The translations under genes and the position numbers were made by a program. DNA of 64,000 bases from positions 248,001 through 312,000 of the forward strand of contig NZ_BMJA01000001.1 in assembly GCF_014642835.1 (NCBI RefSeq), read 5' to 3'. This DNA is from Dyella nitratireducens (lineage in GTDB: Bacteria; Pseudomonadota; Gammaproteobacteria; Xanthomonadales; Rhodanobacteraceae). This document shows, in pieces, positions 54,506-63,070 of this stretch (position 1 is the stretch's first letter; every line of letters starts with the position of its first letter). The notes under the pieces were generated by a model. That model had not been told where the DNA came from. It saw only the letters and a list, made by a program, of their open reading frames with translations, and did not search any database.

Positions 54506-54673
54506 TCAGAAGTCGATGCAGCGCCCGTTCTTTTCCCAATCGCCGTAGCGCGTGGGATCCGGCGCCGGCCGCTCGTTCTGTTCCTTGCCCGGCACGGGCG
54601 AAACGGGCGTTGCTGCCCGCTCTTTCTCGGCGGGTTCGTTCGGCGTTGCGGGTTTGGAGGACGTGTCGGGCAT
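54506..54673 (-). CDS. DUF1674 protein, SdhAF4-like succinate dehydrogenase assembly factor
   Basis: A 55-residue protein with a disordered, Pro/Glu/Ala-rich N-terminus and the diagnostic C-terminal motif DPTRYGDWEKNGRCIDF of DUF1674. Eukaryotic members (SDHAF4) bind flavinylated SdhA and protect it during assembly; the same role here is inferred. It is the first gene of the sdh cluster. The longer open frame upstream (to 54973) is not family-like and crosses ygfZ on the other strand, so I chose the ATG at 54673. Confidence 0.88.
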   Translation of the reverse strand: MPDTSSKPATPNEPAEKERAATPVSPVPGKEQNERPAPDPTRYGDWEKNGRCIDF

Positions 54674-54811
54674 GTTCGTATCGGTAAAAGCGTAATACTT
54701 GCGGCATAGCGGCACAACCAGTTGACGCCAAGCGCCTGGCGTTGCAGGCAGGCAAGATGAGCGCTGCCGTGCCTCTTGTATCAAGCCCCTGCCACCCCCA
54801 CCCCATCGCGC

Positions 54812-55627
54812 ATGCCAACATCTCATACCGCCCACGCCATTTTCATCGAAGGTCCGGACGCCATCGCCTTCGCACACACCCAGTTCACCAGCCAAGTCAC
54901 AGCGCTGGCAAACCAGCGCTGGCAGTTCAGCAGTTGGCTCGACGCACAAGGGCGCGTGCGCAATCTGTTTCATCTTGCACGTATCGGTGATGACCGATTG
55001 CTGGTGATTTTGCGCGGCGGTGATGCAACGAGTTTTGTTGAAAACTTGCGTCGCTTCGTATTCCGCTCACGCGTCAAACTTTCTGCAGTGGAAGGATTGC
55101 TCTCAGGCGATGCCGCTACGACATTGCACGAAGTCGAAACACACGATGATGTCATTCGTCTTGGATGCGGAACGCATACCATGCAGTTCAGTACAAACTT
55201 GCAGAACAGCAACAACCATAACGTTGCGTGGCAACTGCAGCAGCTGCGCGACGGCTGGGCGTGGCTTCCAAACAGCGCATTGAACGAATTGCTTCCGCCT
55301 GCTCTATCGCTGCATCGTCTTGGTGCTGTCGCACTCGACAAAGGTTGTTATCCAGGACAGGAAATTGTTGCGCGCTTGCACTATCGCGGTGGAAACAAAC
55401 GGCATCTGCATCATGTTGCGTTATCGAAATACACAGAAGATGGTGCGTTGCTCGAACGCGAGAATCGTGAGTTCATGCGCTTACTCCATGTCATCGCACA
55501 CGAAGAGCACATAGAAGCATTAGCTGTCATGACTGACGAAACAGCAGAGCAATTCGGACAACACGATAAACATTTCGTCAGCGACGAAGGCATTGACATA
55601 CAATTGCTAACTACTTGGCCAGCTTGA
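54812..55627 (+). CDS. ygfZ: YgfZ family folate-dependent iron-sulfur protein
   Basis: Tetrahydrofolate-binding protein (271 residues) thought to help maintain some [4Fe-4S] enzymes. The diagnostic motif is LDKGCYPGQEIVARLHYRG, with the key Cys. It diverges from the sdh operon, fitting an iron-sulfur role. The start is the ATG at 54812 (MPTSHTAHAIFIEGPD). The second half has visibly more A and T, with TTA, CTA, ATA and GGA codons that are rare in the neighbours, and the last 30 residues are not typical. The protein may be fast-evolving. Confidence 0.9.
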   Translation: MPTSHTAHAIFIEGPDAIAFAHTQFTSQVTALANQRWQFSSWLDAQGRVRNLFHLARIGDDRLLVILRGGDATSFVENLRRFVFRSRVKLSAVEGLLSGDAATTLHEVETHDDVIRLGCGTHTMQFSTNLQNSNNHNVAWQLQQLRDGWAWLPNSALNELLPPALSLHRLGAVALDKGCYPGQEIVARLHYRGGNKRHLHHVALSKYTEDGALLERENREFMRLLHVIAHEEHIEALAVMTDETAEQFGQHDKHFVSDEGIDIQLLTTWPA

Positions 55628-56070
55628 CGTTTACATCATGTTTGCCATGTCATGATGGTGAGCGGATTGTGAATCTTGCCGCGCTAGCACTTGCAAAGAC
55701 GGGCGCGCCCCACTAGATTCCGCCAAACTTTTCTCAGCACCCACCAGCCCACAGGGTGCTGACATACGCGACGAACCGGAGGGGTCCGGATCGGCGCGAC
55801 CCGGCAAGAAGAATGCCGGAGTACAACTCGCCGTATGCGCGAACACGCTGCACTCAACCTACTTAGTGCACGCAGCGTTGAGCCAAAAGCTTTCCCGGTC
55901 GGCATCGGACATGTCGATCGATTTCACCGCATCACAGCGGTTAACACTCGTTTGCGCCTCGGGTTTCGACGCAAGCGATACATCCAGGTGGAACGGCCTG
56001 CCCGCCCGTCCACCGCAACGGCGTTATGGCGCGTATGTGCGCCCGTACGTACAGCAAGCTGGAGGCAGAT
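55628..56070. other. Intergenic region with a cluster of hairpins
   Basis: A 443-base gap with no convincing gene. Three stem-loops follow each other: CAGCACCC with GGGTGCTG (55735-55761), CCGGA with TCCGG around GGGG (55776-55789), and CCGGCA with TGCCGG (55801-55819). A GGGCGCGCCC palindrome is at 55701-55710. The second half may hold the promoter of the cell-wall hydrolase gene. A small structured RNA is possible, but its strand and ends are unclear. Confidence 0.4.
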
Positions 56071-56505
56071 ATGAAACTTTCCATGTTGTTGTGGTTGATG
56101 TCCGTACTGCCCCAACCGCTCGCAGACCAGACTTGTCTGGCGACCACCGTCTATCTGGAAGCACGTAGCCAGTCGACGGTCGGCCAGATGGCCGTGGCGG
56201 AAGTCGCCATGCGTCGACGCGAACGCGGCCAGTGGGGCGGTACGGTGTGCGATGTGGTCAAGGCGCCGCATCAATTCGCGTTATCAACCACGTCGCCCAA
56301 TCAAGACATCGACAACGTCGTTGCGTTCCAGAAAGCCTGGGATATCGCCGGCAAGTCGATTCTAAACTGGGGCCTTCCCGTCGACGAACGCCGTTTCTTC
56401 GTGCCGCACGCGGACCACTTCGCCACGGCTTCGGTGGCACCGAACTGGTCACGCAATCAGCGCGCCGTCACCATCGGCGATCACAAGTTCTATTCCATAA
56501 ACTAA
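56071..56505 (+). CDS. SleB-like cell-wall hydrolase
   Basis: Secreted or periplasmic hydrolase of the SleB/Hydrolase_2 family (144 residues). A signal peptide covers about residues 1-18 (MKLSMLLWLMSVLPQPLA). The catalytic-domain start CLATTVYLEARSQSTVGQMA contains the family Glu, and VCDVVKAPHQFA fits. Relatives cleave peptidoglycan; the role in a non-spore-former is unknown. GGAGG lies 5 bases before the ATG, which decides the start against an upstream ATG at 56026. Confidence 0.88.
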   Translation: MKLSMLLWLMSVLPQPLADQTCLATTVYLEARSQSTVGQMAVAEVAMRRRERGQWGGTVCDVVKAPHQFALSTTSPNQDIDNVVAFQKAWDIAGKSILNWGLPVDERRFFVPHADHFATASVAPNWSRNQRAVTIGDHKFYSIN

Positions 56506-56522
56506 TTGGCACGCAAAAGCAT

Positions 56523-56550
56523 AAAAAAGGCCCTCAAAAGAGGGCCCTTT
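56523..56550 (-). terminator. Rho-independent terminator, mainly for the minus strand
   Basis: GGCCCTC (56529-56535) and GAGGGCC (56540-56546) form a stem with an AAAA loop. On the minus strand TTTTTT follows, ending the glycine-zipper gene; on the plus strand CTTTCCTTT follows, so it may act in both directions. A 16-bp perfect palindrome, GGACGTCTAGACGTCC, is next to it (56558-56573). Confidence 0.85.
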
Positions 56551-56588
56551 CCTTTCTGGACGTCTAGACGTCCGTTTTAAAATGCTTG

Positions 56589-57059
56589 TCAGCGCGGATA
56601 AACCTGATTGTTGCTGATTACGACATAGTCGCCAGGGCGCACCCCAGGATTGGGAACCTGCGTCACCGTCGCGTACTGACCATTGTCCATGCGCACCACG
56701 ATCTGCCACGCTGGTGTCGTACCGGCAGGCTGGCTGTTCGCCTGGCCAACCTTGTTACCCACCACGCCGCCAACGACGGCACCACCCACGATAGCTGCCG
56801 TATTGCCGCGTCCGTGGCCGATGGTGCTACCCAGCAGGCCGCCAGCCACTGCGCCGATCACTGTGCCCAGGCCGCTGTTATTGCTGCCCTGTTGCTGGAT
56901 GTAGATCTGCTGCACCTGCTGCACGACACCGCAGTTCTGGCAACCGTGGTAGCCGTAGCTCGTCTGATAGGTCGTTGGCTGCGTCTGGCAGCCCGACAAA
57001 GCCGCAATGGCGATCAGCACCGCTGCCACCGCACCGAATTTGAACGATTTGCTTTCCAC
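56589..57059 (-). CDS. Glycine-zipper outer-membrane lipoprotein
   Basis: A 156-residue lipoprotein of the 17-kDa surface antigen / SlyB type. The signal peptide and lipobox (AIAALSGCQ) put the lipidated Cys near residue 24. The glycine-zipper segment is TVIGAVAGGLLGSTIG and IVGGAVVGGVVGNKVGQ, predicted to form a hairpin in the membrane. The C-terminus (VVRMDNGQYATVTQV) is a strand-rich tail. The start is a GTG at 57059 with AGGAGG 5 bases upstream; the longer frame to 57134 is rejected. Confidence 0.9.
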   Translation of the reverse strand: MESKSFKFGAVAAVLIAIAALSGCQTQPTTYQTSYGYHGCQNCGVVQQVQQIYIQQQGSNNSGLGTVIGAVAGGLLGSTIGHGRGNTAAIVGGAVVGGVVGNKVGQANSQPAGTTPAWQIVVRMDNGQYATVTQVPNPGVRPGDYVVISNNQVYPR

Positions 57060-57194
57060 AACGACCTCCTGTTTATGTTGATGTGCGCAAGCGCGCCGCC
57101 CGGCGAGACTTGATGTGGCGCATTGAAGCGCCAATACGCTGAATGACGGCTAGACCAATTCATGCCTATCAGAACAGCCTCAAGATAACGCATC

Positions 57195-57971
57195 ATGACA
57201 GCCATGCTTACGCTTGCCGACAGCCACGTACACCTGGATGACGTCTCGTTCGATAACGACCGCGACGCCGTCATCGAGCGTGCCCGGAAAGCTGGTGTAA
57301 CACTGCAAGTCATCCCGGGCGTCGATGCCGCCAGCTGGCCGCGCATCCAAGCATTATGCACCGCCGGCAGCGGGCTTTTTCCTGCCTATGGCATGCACCC
57401 GATGTTCATGGACCAGCATCGACCGGAACATCTCACGACGCTGTCGCATTGGCTTGCGACACAACGCCCCGTTGCCGTGGGGGAAATCGGCCTTGATTTT
57501 CACGTCGAGGGCCTGGACGCAGAGGACCAGCGCCATTACTTCCTGCAGCAGCTAAATCTGGCGCGCCAATTCGATCTTCCCGTCATTCTCCACGCGCGCG
57601 CGGCCATGGATGAAGTGGCTGCCACCCTGCGCCGCGTCGGCGGCCTGCGTGGTGTCGTGCACAGCTTTGCCGGCAGTCAGCAACAGGCGGAACAGCTATG
57701 GAAGCTTGGCTTCCACATCGGCATCGGCGGCCCGGTGACTTACGAACGTGCGCAACGCTTGCGGCGCATCGTCGCCAACATGCCCATCGAATATCTATTG
57801 CTGGAAAGCGATGCGCCGGATCAACCGTTATCGACGCACCGTGGCGAGCGCAATGAGCCAGCGCGCGTCGCTGAGGTTTTGCGGTGCGTCGCCGGCTTGC
57901 GCGATGAAGCATCTGAAACGGTCGCTGCCGCAACGACCGCGAACGTAAAGCGGCTCTTCGCCATCGCCTGA
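57195..57971 (+). CDS. TatD family metal-dependent hydrolase
   Basis: Probable metal-dependent DNase or phosphoesterase (258 residues) of the TatD/YjjV family. Metal-binding motifs are LADSHVHLDD, VAVGEIGLDF, VILHARAA, VVHSFAGS and LLLESDAPD. The first ATG at 57195 is used; an ATG at 57204 is possible. Members have been linked to nuclease activity and D-aminoacyl-tRNA deacylation, so the substrate is uncertain. Confidence 0.92.
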   Translation: MTAMLTLADSHVHLDDVSFDNDRDAVIERARKAGVTLQVIPGVDAASWPRIQALCTAGSGLFPAYGMHPMFMDQHRPEHLTTLSHWLATQRPVAVGEIGLDFHVEGLDAEDQRHYFLQQLNLARQFDLPVILHARAAMDEVAATLRRVGGLRGVVHSFAGSQQQAEQLWKLGFHIGIGGPVTYERAQRLRRIVANMPIEYLLLESDAPDQPLSTHRGERNEPARVAEVLRCVAGLRDEASETVAAATTANVKRLFAIA

Positions 57972-58124
57972 CCCAACGCGAATCGTCAGCCCGGCGAACG
58001 CTGGAGCCGAGCGCCCTGCTTCGCAAACAAAGTCACTGAGCCCCGGCACTCCCACCTCCTCCAATAGTTGGCAGGAGATTGGCCGCCAGCACTTGCCAAG
58101 CGGCCGCCTTACGCTCCATCATTT

Positions 58125-58142
58125 TATTTCACCAGTGAAATA
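58125..58142. promoter_or_regulatory. Candidate EmrR (MarR-type) operator
   Basis: TATTTCACCAGTGAAATA is a perfect 18-bp palindrome in the region between tatD and emrR, 12 bases before the chosen emrR start. A partial copy (GATGAAATG) follows. Size, symmetry and position fit autorepression by a MarR family protein. Prediction only. Confidence 0.6.
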
Positions 58143-58154
58143 TGCACCGATGAA

Positions 58155-58679
58155 ATGTTTCTGAGCGACAAAATCAAGTGCATGGACGAGGGGATCGCAG
58201 GGGTACGCAAGGCCATTCCCGAAGTGCCGGCGGACGTCGGGCTATGCCGGATCATGCTGCTTATCGCCGAGCGCCTGCAGGCGGAACTCGAACACAAGCT
58301 GCGGCCACACAAGCTCAATGACAGCGAATTCCGCACGCTGATTGCGCTATTTGCACACCCAAATGGCACGTCCACGCCGGGCGAGGTGTGCCTATTCACC
58401 TCGTTGGGGGTCACCAACATGACACGCATTGCGAATGCGCTGGTGAAACGCGGACTTATCACGCGCGGCCCCAGCGCAGAGGATCGCCGTCGCGTGGTCA
58501 TGCAGATCACGCCAGCCGGCAAGCGCTTCGTGCAAAAGATGCTGCCGAGCATGCTGCCGCGCCTGAAGCTGCTCTTCGACGGCTTCACCCACAACGAGCG
58601 CAGCACCTTGAACCGCCTGCTGCGCAAGCTGGCGCACAACCTCAGCAAACTTGAACACACAGCGGGTGATTCGCCATGA
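58155..58679 (+). CDS. emrR: MarR family regulator of the efflux operon
   Basis: Winged-helix repressor (174 residues), first gene of an efflux operon. The MarR core is FRTLIALFAHPNGTSTPGEV, then LGVTNMTRIANALVKRGLI and EDRRRVVMQITPAGKRFVQ, the wing with its conserved DxR-type motif. In Stenotrophomonas EmrR represses emrCAB. The start chosen is the ATG at 58155; an ATG at 58182 (MDEGIAGV) is possible. It overlaps emrC by 4 bases. Ligands are unknown. Confidence 0.88.
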   Translation: MFLSDKIKCMDEGIAGVRKAIPEVPADVGLCRIMLLIAERLQAELEHKLRPHKLNDSEFRTLIALFAHPNGTSTPGEVCLFTSLGVTNMTRIANALVKRGLITRGPSAEDRRRVVMQITPAGKRFVQKMLPSMLPRLKLLFDGFTHNERSTLNRLLRKLAHNLSKLEHTAGDSP

Positions 58680-60211
58680 ACGCTGCATCCTTTCCGTACG
58701 CGCGGCTTCGTCCACTTGCGCTGATTGCCGTGCTGAGTCTTGCCGGTTGTTACATTCCGGCCAAAGTGCAACATCCTGCGCTGCGCGATGATGTGCCGTT
58801 AGCCGGCTTGCCTACGAAAGCAAACGCGGACTGGCCCGCCGCCGAATGGTGGCACGTATACAACGATCCGCAACTGGACCAGGTGATGGCGCTGGTCATG
58901 AAGCAGTCGCCTGATCTGGAGCAGGCGCGCACGCGTGTGAAAACCGCCGAGCAATCGGTACGCGTGGCCGCAGCACAGGCCGGCCTAAGCATCGATGCCA
59001 ACGGCCAGCTCACGCGCCAGCGCATGAGTGACCATGGGTTGATTCCTCCTTCCCTGCTCGGCTTCAACTGGTACAACCAGGCGGACCTGAGCGTGCAGCT
59101 CGAATACGATTTCGATTGGTGGGGCAAGAAGCGCTCGGCGATCGAATCGGCGCTCGATCAGGCACACGCTGCCGAAGCGGAACGCAGCGCTGCGATGCTC
59201 ACCATTCAGAACGCGGTGGCGGATGCGTATTTTGGCTTGCTGGCCGATGAAAACCGCCTTGCACTTACCCAGCAGGCCGTCGGTGTGCAACAGCACCTGC
59301 TGCACATCGCCGAACTGCGCGTACGACAAGGCGTGGATCTGCCCGATACCGCGCAACAAGTGCGCTCGCAGCTCGCCAGTACGGAGCAGATGCAGGCCAC
59401 GCTGGAAGGCTCGATCCAACTGCGCAAAGTGGTGCTCGCCGCATTGGTGAACGTGTCGCCAGCCCAATTGCCGCCGCTGGAACCCCGTGCATTGCCCGAG
59501 CTCGAAGGCGCGATTCCCGATGATGCGCACCTGGACTTGATCGCCCGCCGCCCCGACATTGCCGCCAGCCGCTGGCGTGTGGAAGCCGCCCTCAAGCAGA
59601 TCGATGTAGCACGCGCCGAATATTTCCCCGACTTCAGCATCAAAGCGATGGCGGGTCTTTCCAGCACGGATCAGGGTGCCCCGAGCTTTGGCGGCCTTTC
59701 AACCGGCAGCAAGGGTGACCTGGGCAACCTGTTCATGGCCGGCAGCCGCGTGTTCGGCATCACGCCAGCTGTGCATCTACCCATCTTCGAAGGCGGTCGC
59801 CTGAAAGCCAACTACGGCTCCAGCCGCGCACAACTCGATGCCGCCATCGCGGATTACAACGTGACCGTGACAGACGCCGCGCGCGACGTCGCCACCCAAG
59901 CCGTTACCGCACAGCAGATTGCTGCGCGCCGCGAAAAGCAGGACGCGCAAATCAAGGCCAATGAGGCGTTGCTCGCCAACGCACAGGCACGTACCGCGCG
60001 CGGCACCCAGGATGCACGCCAAAGCCTCAACGCCGAAGCACAGCTGCTGCAACAGCGCGATCAGGCCATCAGCCTGCAAGCCCAGGCGATCAGTACCGAT
60101 CTATCGCTGATCAAGGCGCTAGGCGGCGGCTATCGCTCCGACATGGATAACAAGACAGCGCAATCCCCCGCTGCTCCCTCCCCCACTTCGAATCCCGCAG
60201 GAGCCCCCTGA
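58676..60211 (+). CDS. emrC: Outer-membrane efflux lipoprotein, NodT/OprM type
   Basis: Outer-membrane channel of the tripartite pump (511 residues). Signal peptide and lipobox LSLAGC give a lipidated Cys near residue 25. Two OEP repeats follow: WWHVYNDPQLDQVMALVM and LEYDFDWWGKKRSAIE in the first, RRPDIAASRWRVEAALKQID and LPIFEGGRLKANYGSSRAQL in the second. The start overlaps emrR (ATGA) and emrA follows after 2 bases. The name follows the Stenotrophomonas EmrCAB pump. Confidence 0.93.
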   Translation: MNAASFPYARLRPLALIAVLSLAGCYIPAKVQHPALRDDVPLAGLPTKANADWPAAEWWHVYNDPQLDQVMALVMKQSPDLEQARTRVKTAEQSVRVAAAQAGLSIDANGQLTRQRMSDHGLIPPSLLGFNWYNQADLSVQLEYDFDWWGKKRSAIESALDQAHAAEAERSAAMLTIQNAVADAYFGLLADENRLALTQQAVGVQQHLLHIAELRVRQGVDLPDTAQQVRSQLASTEQMQATLEGSIQLRKVVLAALVNVSPAQLPPLEPRALPELEGAIPDDAHLDLIARRPDIAASRWRVEAALKQIDVARAEYFPDFSIKAMAGLSSTDQGAPSFGGLSTGSKGDLGNLFMAGSRVFGITPAVHLPIFEGGRLKANYGSSRAQLDAAIADYNVTVTDAARDVATQAVTAQQIAARREKQDAQIKANEALLANAQARTARGTQDARQSLNAEAQLLQQRDQAISLQAQAISTDLSLIKALGGGYRSDMDNKTAQSPAAPSPTSNPAGAP

Positions 60212-60213
60212 CC

Positions 60214-61419
60214 ATGAGCGCCTCCGAGTCCGCCCTCTCCAACGACGCCAATGACAGCGGCCTGGCCGCGAAAAATCCTGCAAAGCGTAGCCGCGCACTG
60301 CTGATTGTCGGTGCGATTTTCGTGCTCGCAGCGCTCACCTGGCTCCTGCTGTGGTTCTTCGTGTTTTCCACACGCGAGAGCACGGACAATGCTTATGTCG
60401 GCGGCAATCAGGTTGCACTTTCCTCGCAGGTGCCCGGCACCGTTATTGCCATCCTCACCGATGACACACAGCACGTCACCGCCGGACAGGTGCTGGTGAA
60501 GCTGGACCCCACCGACGCGGACGTGCGCCTGCGCCAGACCAGCAGTGCCCTGGCGCAAGCAGTGCGGCAGGTTCGCCAGCAGAACGACTCCGTCAACGAA
60601 GCCGATGCCACGGTGGCTGCGCGCGAAGTCGATCTGCGCAAGGCCGAAGCTGATTTGAAACGTCATCTACCCTTGGTTGCCGCCCAAGCCGAATCGCCGG
60701 AAATTGTGCAGCACATGCGCGACAGCGTGGCGCAAGCGCAAGCCGCACTGAATGCTGCAAAGGCGCAGGCACAATCCGCACGCGCGGCTGTGGAAGGCAC
60801 CGATATCGCCAACAATCCGGCAGTGATGCAGGCACGCGCGAACTTCCGTGCCGCCTGGATCGCCGCGCAGCGCAACATCATCGTTGCGCCGGTCAGCGGT
60901 TACGTCGCACAACGCAGCGTGCAACTTGGCGCAAGCATCTCGCCCGGCCAACAGTTGATGACTATCGTGCCGCTGCATGATCTGTGGATCGATGCGAACT
61001 TCAAGGAAAACCAATTGCGCCATATCCGCATCGGTCAGCCGGTGAAGATCACGACGGATACCTACGGCAGCGGCGTGGAGTTCCATGGCAAGGTGATCGG
61101 GTTGGGGGCAGGCACCGGCAGCGTGTTCTCGCTGCTGCCGGCACAAAACGCCACCGGCAACTGGATCAAGGTCGTACAGCGTGTGCCGGTACGCATCGCG
61201 CTCAACAACGATGAACTGGACAAGCATCCACTTCGCGTCGGCCTTTCCACCGATGTGACCGTCGACATCAGCAACGATCAAGGTCCGGTGCTGGCTTCTG
61301 CGTCAACACAGCCGCCTGCGCAGACCTCGGTGTATGACCAGGTAGCTGCGCAAGCCGATACGGAAGCGGAGAAGATTATCCGCGCCAATCTCGGCGTCTC
61401 CGCCGATACGTCGAACTGA
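60214..61419 (+). CDS. emrA: EmrA-type membrane fusion protein
   Basis: Periplasmic adaptor (401 residues) of the HlyD/EmrA family, anchored by one N-terminal helix (about 29-51, ALLIVGAIFVLAALTWLLLW). The family motif STDNAYVGGNQVALSSQVPG is followed by a lipoyl-like domain, a coiled-coil hairpin rich in Ala and Gln, and APVSGYVAQRSVQLGASISP. It links EmrB to the outer-membrane channel. It starts 2 bases after emrC. Confidence 0.95.
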   Translation: MSASESALSNDANDSGLAAKNPAKRSRALLIVGAIFVLAALTWLLLWFFVFSTRESTDNAYVGGNQVALSSQVPGTVIAILTDDTQHVTAGQVLVKLDPTDADVRLRQTSSALAQAVRQVRQQNDSVNEADATVAAREVDLRKAEADLKRHLPLVAAQAESPEIVQHMRDSVAQAQAALNAAKAQAQSARAAVEGTDIANNPAVMQARANFRAAWIAAQRNIIVAPVSGYVAQRSVQLGASISPGQQLMTIVPLHDLWIDANFKENQLRHIRIGQPVKITTDTYGSGVEFHGKVIGLGAGTGSVFSLLPAQNATGNWIKVVQRVPVRIALNNDELDKHPLRVGLSTDVTVDISNDQGPVLASASTQPPAQTSVYDQVAAQADTEAEKIIRANLGVSADTSN

Positions 61420-61440
61420 CGCCTGTCTAGCGAGCCCACC

Positions 61441-62994
61441 ATGGCTGCCACACCCGAAAACGCCACGCCGCTGAAACCGCTGCATGGCACGCCGCTGGTT
61501 CTGCTGACCATCGCCGTTGCGTTCAGCACCTTCATGGAGGTGCTGGACATGACCATCGTGAACGTCTCGGTGCCGCACATTGCCGGCAGCCTCGCGGTGA
61601 GTCCGAATGAAGGCACCTGGGCGATCAGCTCGTACTCGCTGGCCAGCGCCATCATGCAGCCGCTTACCGGCTGGGTCGCGCGACGTTTCGGTGAGGTGCG
61701 TACCTTCGTCATGTCAGTGATGCTGTTCGTGCTTTTTTCGATGTTCTGCGGCCTGTCCACCACCATGCCGATGCTGGTGTTCGGCCGCCTGATGCAAGGC
61801 GCCGGCTCAGGCCCGATGGTGGCGCTCTCGCTCACCTTGCTGCTGTCCAGCTATCCGAAGGAAAAACAGGGCATCGCGTTGGCGATGTGGGCGATGACGG
61901 TGGTGATCGCGCCGATCTTCGGTCCAATCCTCGGCGGCTGGATTACCGACAACTTCTCCTGGCCGTGGATTTTCTACATCAACCTGCCGGTAGGCATTCT
62001 GGCCGCCATCATCACCTGGACGTTGCTGCACAAGCGCGAGACCAAAACGGTAAAAGCACCGATCGACATCGTGGGCCTGATACTGCTGGTAGCGGGCGTA
62101 GGCTGCTTGCAGTTCATGCTGGACAACGGCAACGACCATGACTGGTTCGCCTCGCCGCTGATCCTCGCGCTAGGTCTGATCGCAGTGGTTTGCCTTACCT
62201 TTCTGGTGGTGTGGGAAATCCATGCCAAGCATCCGGTGATCGACCTGTCGCTGTTCAAGGAACGCAACTTCACCGTGGGTGTGATCAGCCTGTCGCTCGG
62301 CATGTTTGCCTTCTTCGGCATCAACGTGGTGTTTCCGCTATGGCTGCAAACCACGTTGAACTACACCGCTACCTGGGCGGGCCTCGCGGCAGCACCGGTG
62401 GGTGTGCTGGCATTCCTGCTCTCGCCAATCGTTGGGCGCAACATGCACAAGATCGACCTGCGTTTACTGGTGAGCGTGGCGTTCATCGTGTTCGCGGCGA
62501 CTTCGTACTGGTTTTCCACTTTCGATAGCGCTGCGTCTTTCGGCACGCTGGTGGTGCCACGCTTCGTGATGGGGGTGGCCATTCCCTGCTTCTTTATCCC
62601 GCTCAACCAGATCTACCTCTCCGGTCTGCCCGCTTCGGAGATCGCCAGTGCGTCGGGGCTATCCAATTTCTTCCGTACGCTGGGCTCCAGCGTGTCCACT
62701 GCAGTGATGGTGACGCTGTGGCAGCACCGGGCCATTTCCCATCACGCCAACCTTACTGAGTACGTTAATTCGGCTCAGCCGGGTGCTGCGCAATATCTCC
62801 AGCAGCTTTCGCACTTGGGCTTCGGTGCGACACAACGCACCGCTTATATCGATCAAATTATCAACCGGGAGGGCTATACCCTGGCGGTTAACGACATTTT
62901 CTACGGTTGCGCCATTCTGTTCATCGTATTGCTGCCCGTCCTCTGGTTCGCCCGCCCGCCGTTCGGTAGCGCGGGTGGCGCTGCGGGGCACTGA
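61441..62994 (+). CDS. emrB: EmrB-type MFS drug efflux transporter (DHA2)
   Basis: Fourteen-helix proton-driven exporter (517 residues) of the DHA2 family. Signatures are MEVLDMTIVNVSVPHIAGS, SSYSLASAIMQPLTGWVARR, the motif C-like GPILGGWITDNFSWPWIFYI and LFKERNFTVG. It pumps amphipathic drugs or uncouplers in relatives; the specificity here is unknown. It follows emrA by 21 bases. A hairpin lies just after its stop. Confidence 0.95.
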   Translation: MAATPENATPLKPLHGTPLVLLTIAVAFSTFMEVLDMTIVNVSVPHIAGSLAVSPNEGTWAISSYSLASAIMQPLTGWVARRFGEVRTFVMSVMLFVLFSMFCGLSTTMPMLVFGRLMQGAGSGPMVALSLTLLLSSYPKEKQGIALAMWAMTVVIAPIFGPILGGWITDNFSWPWIFYINLPVGILAAIITWTLLHKRETKTVKAPIDIVGLILLVAGVGCLQFMLDNGNDHDWFASPLILALGLIAVVCLTFLVVWEIHAKHPVIDLSLFKERNFTVGVISLSLGMFAFFGINVVFPLWLQTTLNYTATWAGLAAAPVGVLAFLLSPIVGRNMHKIDLRLLVSVAFIVFAATSYWFSTFDSAASFGTLVVPRFVMGVAIPCFFIPLNQIYLSGLPASEIASASGLSNFFRTLGSSVSTAVMVTLWQHRAISHHANLTEYVNSAQPGAAQYLQQLSHLGFGATQRTAYIDQIINREGYTLAVNDIFYGCAILFIVLLPVLWFARPPFGSAGGAAGH

Positions 62995-62995
62995 T

Positions 62996-63017
62996 TGCTG
63001 CACCCGGTCGTGCAGCA
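62996..63017. repeat. 8-bp stem-loop between emrB and phaR
   Basis: TGCTGCAC and GTGCAGCA flank a 6-base loop, 1 base after the emrB stop. TAAAAAG follows, so it is not a strong terminator on this strand. It may be a weak terminator or a PhaR operator, since known PhaR sites are rich in CTGC/GCAG. Confidence 0.5.
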
Positions 63018-63070
63018 TAAAAAGTGAACACCGACTGGTGCGACGCAATACCTTCTGCTAGTTTGTGTGC

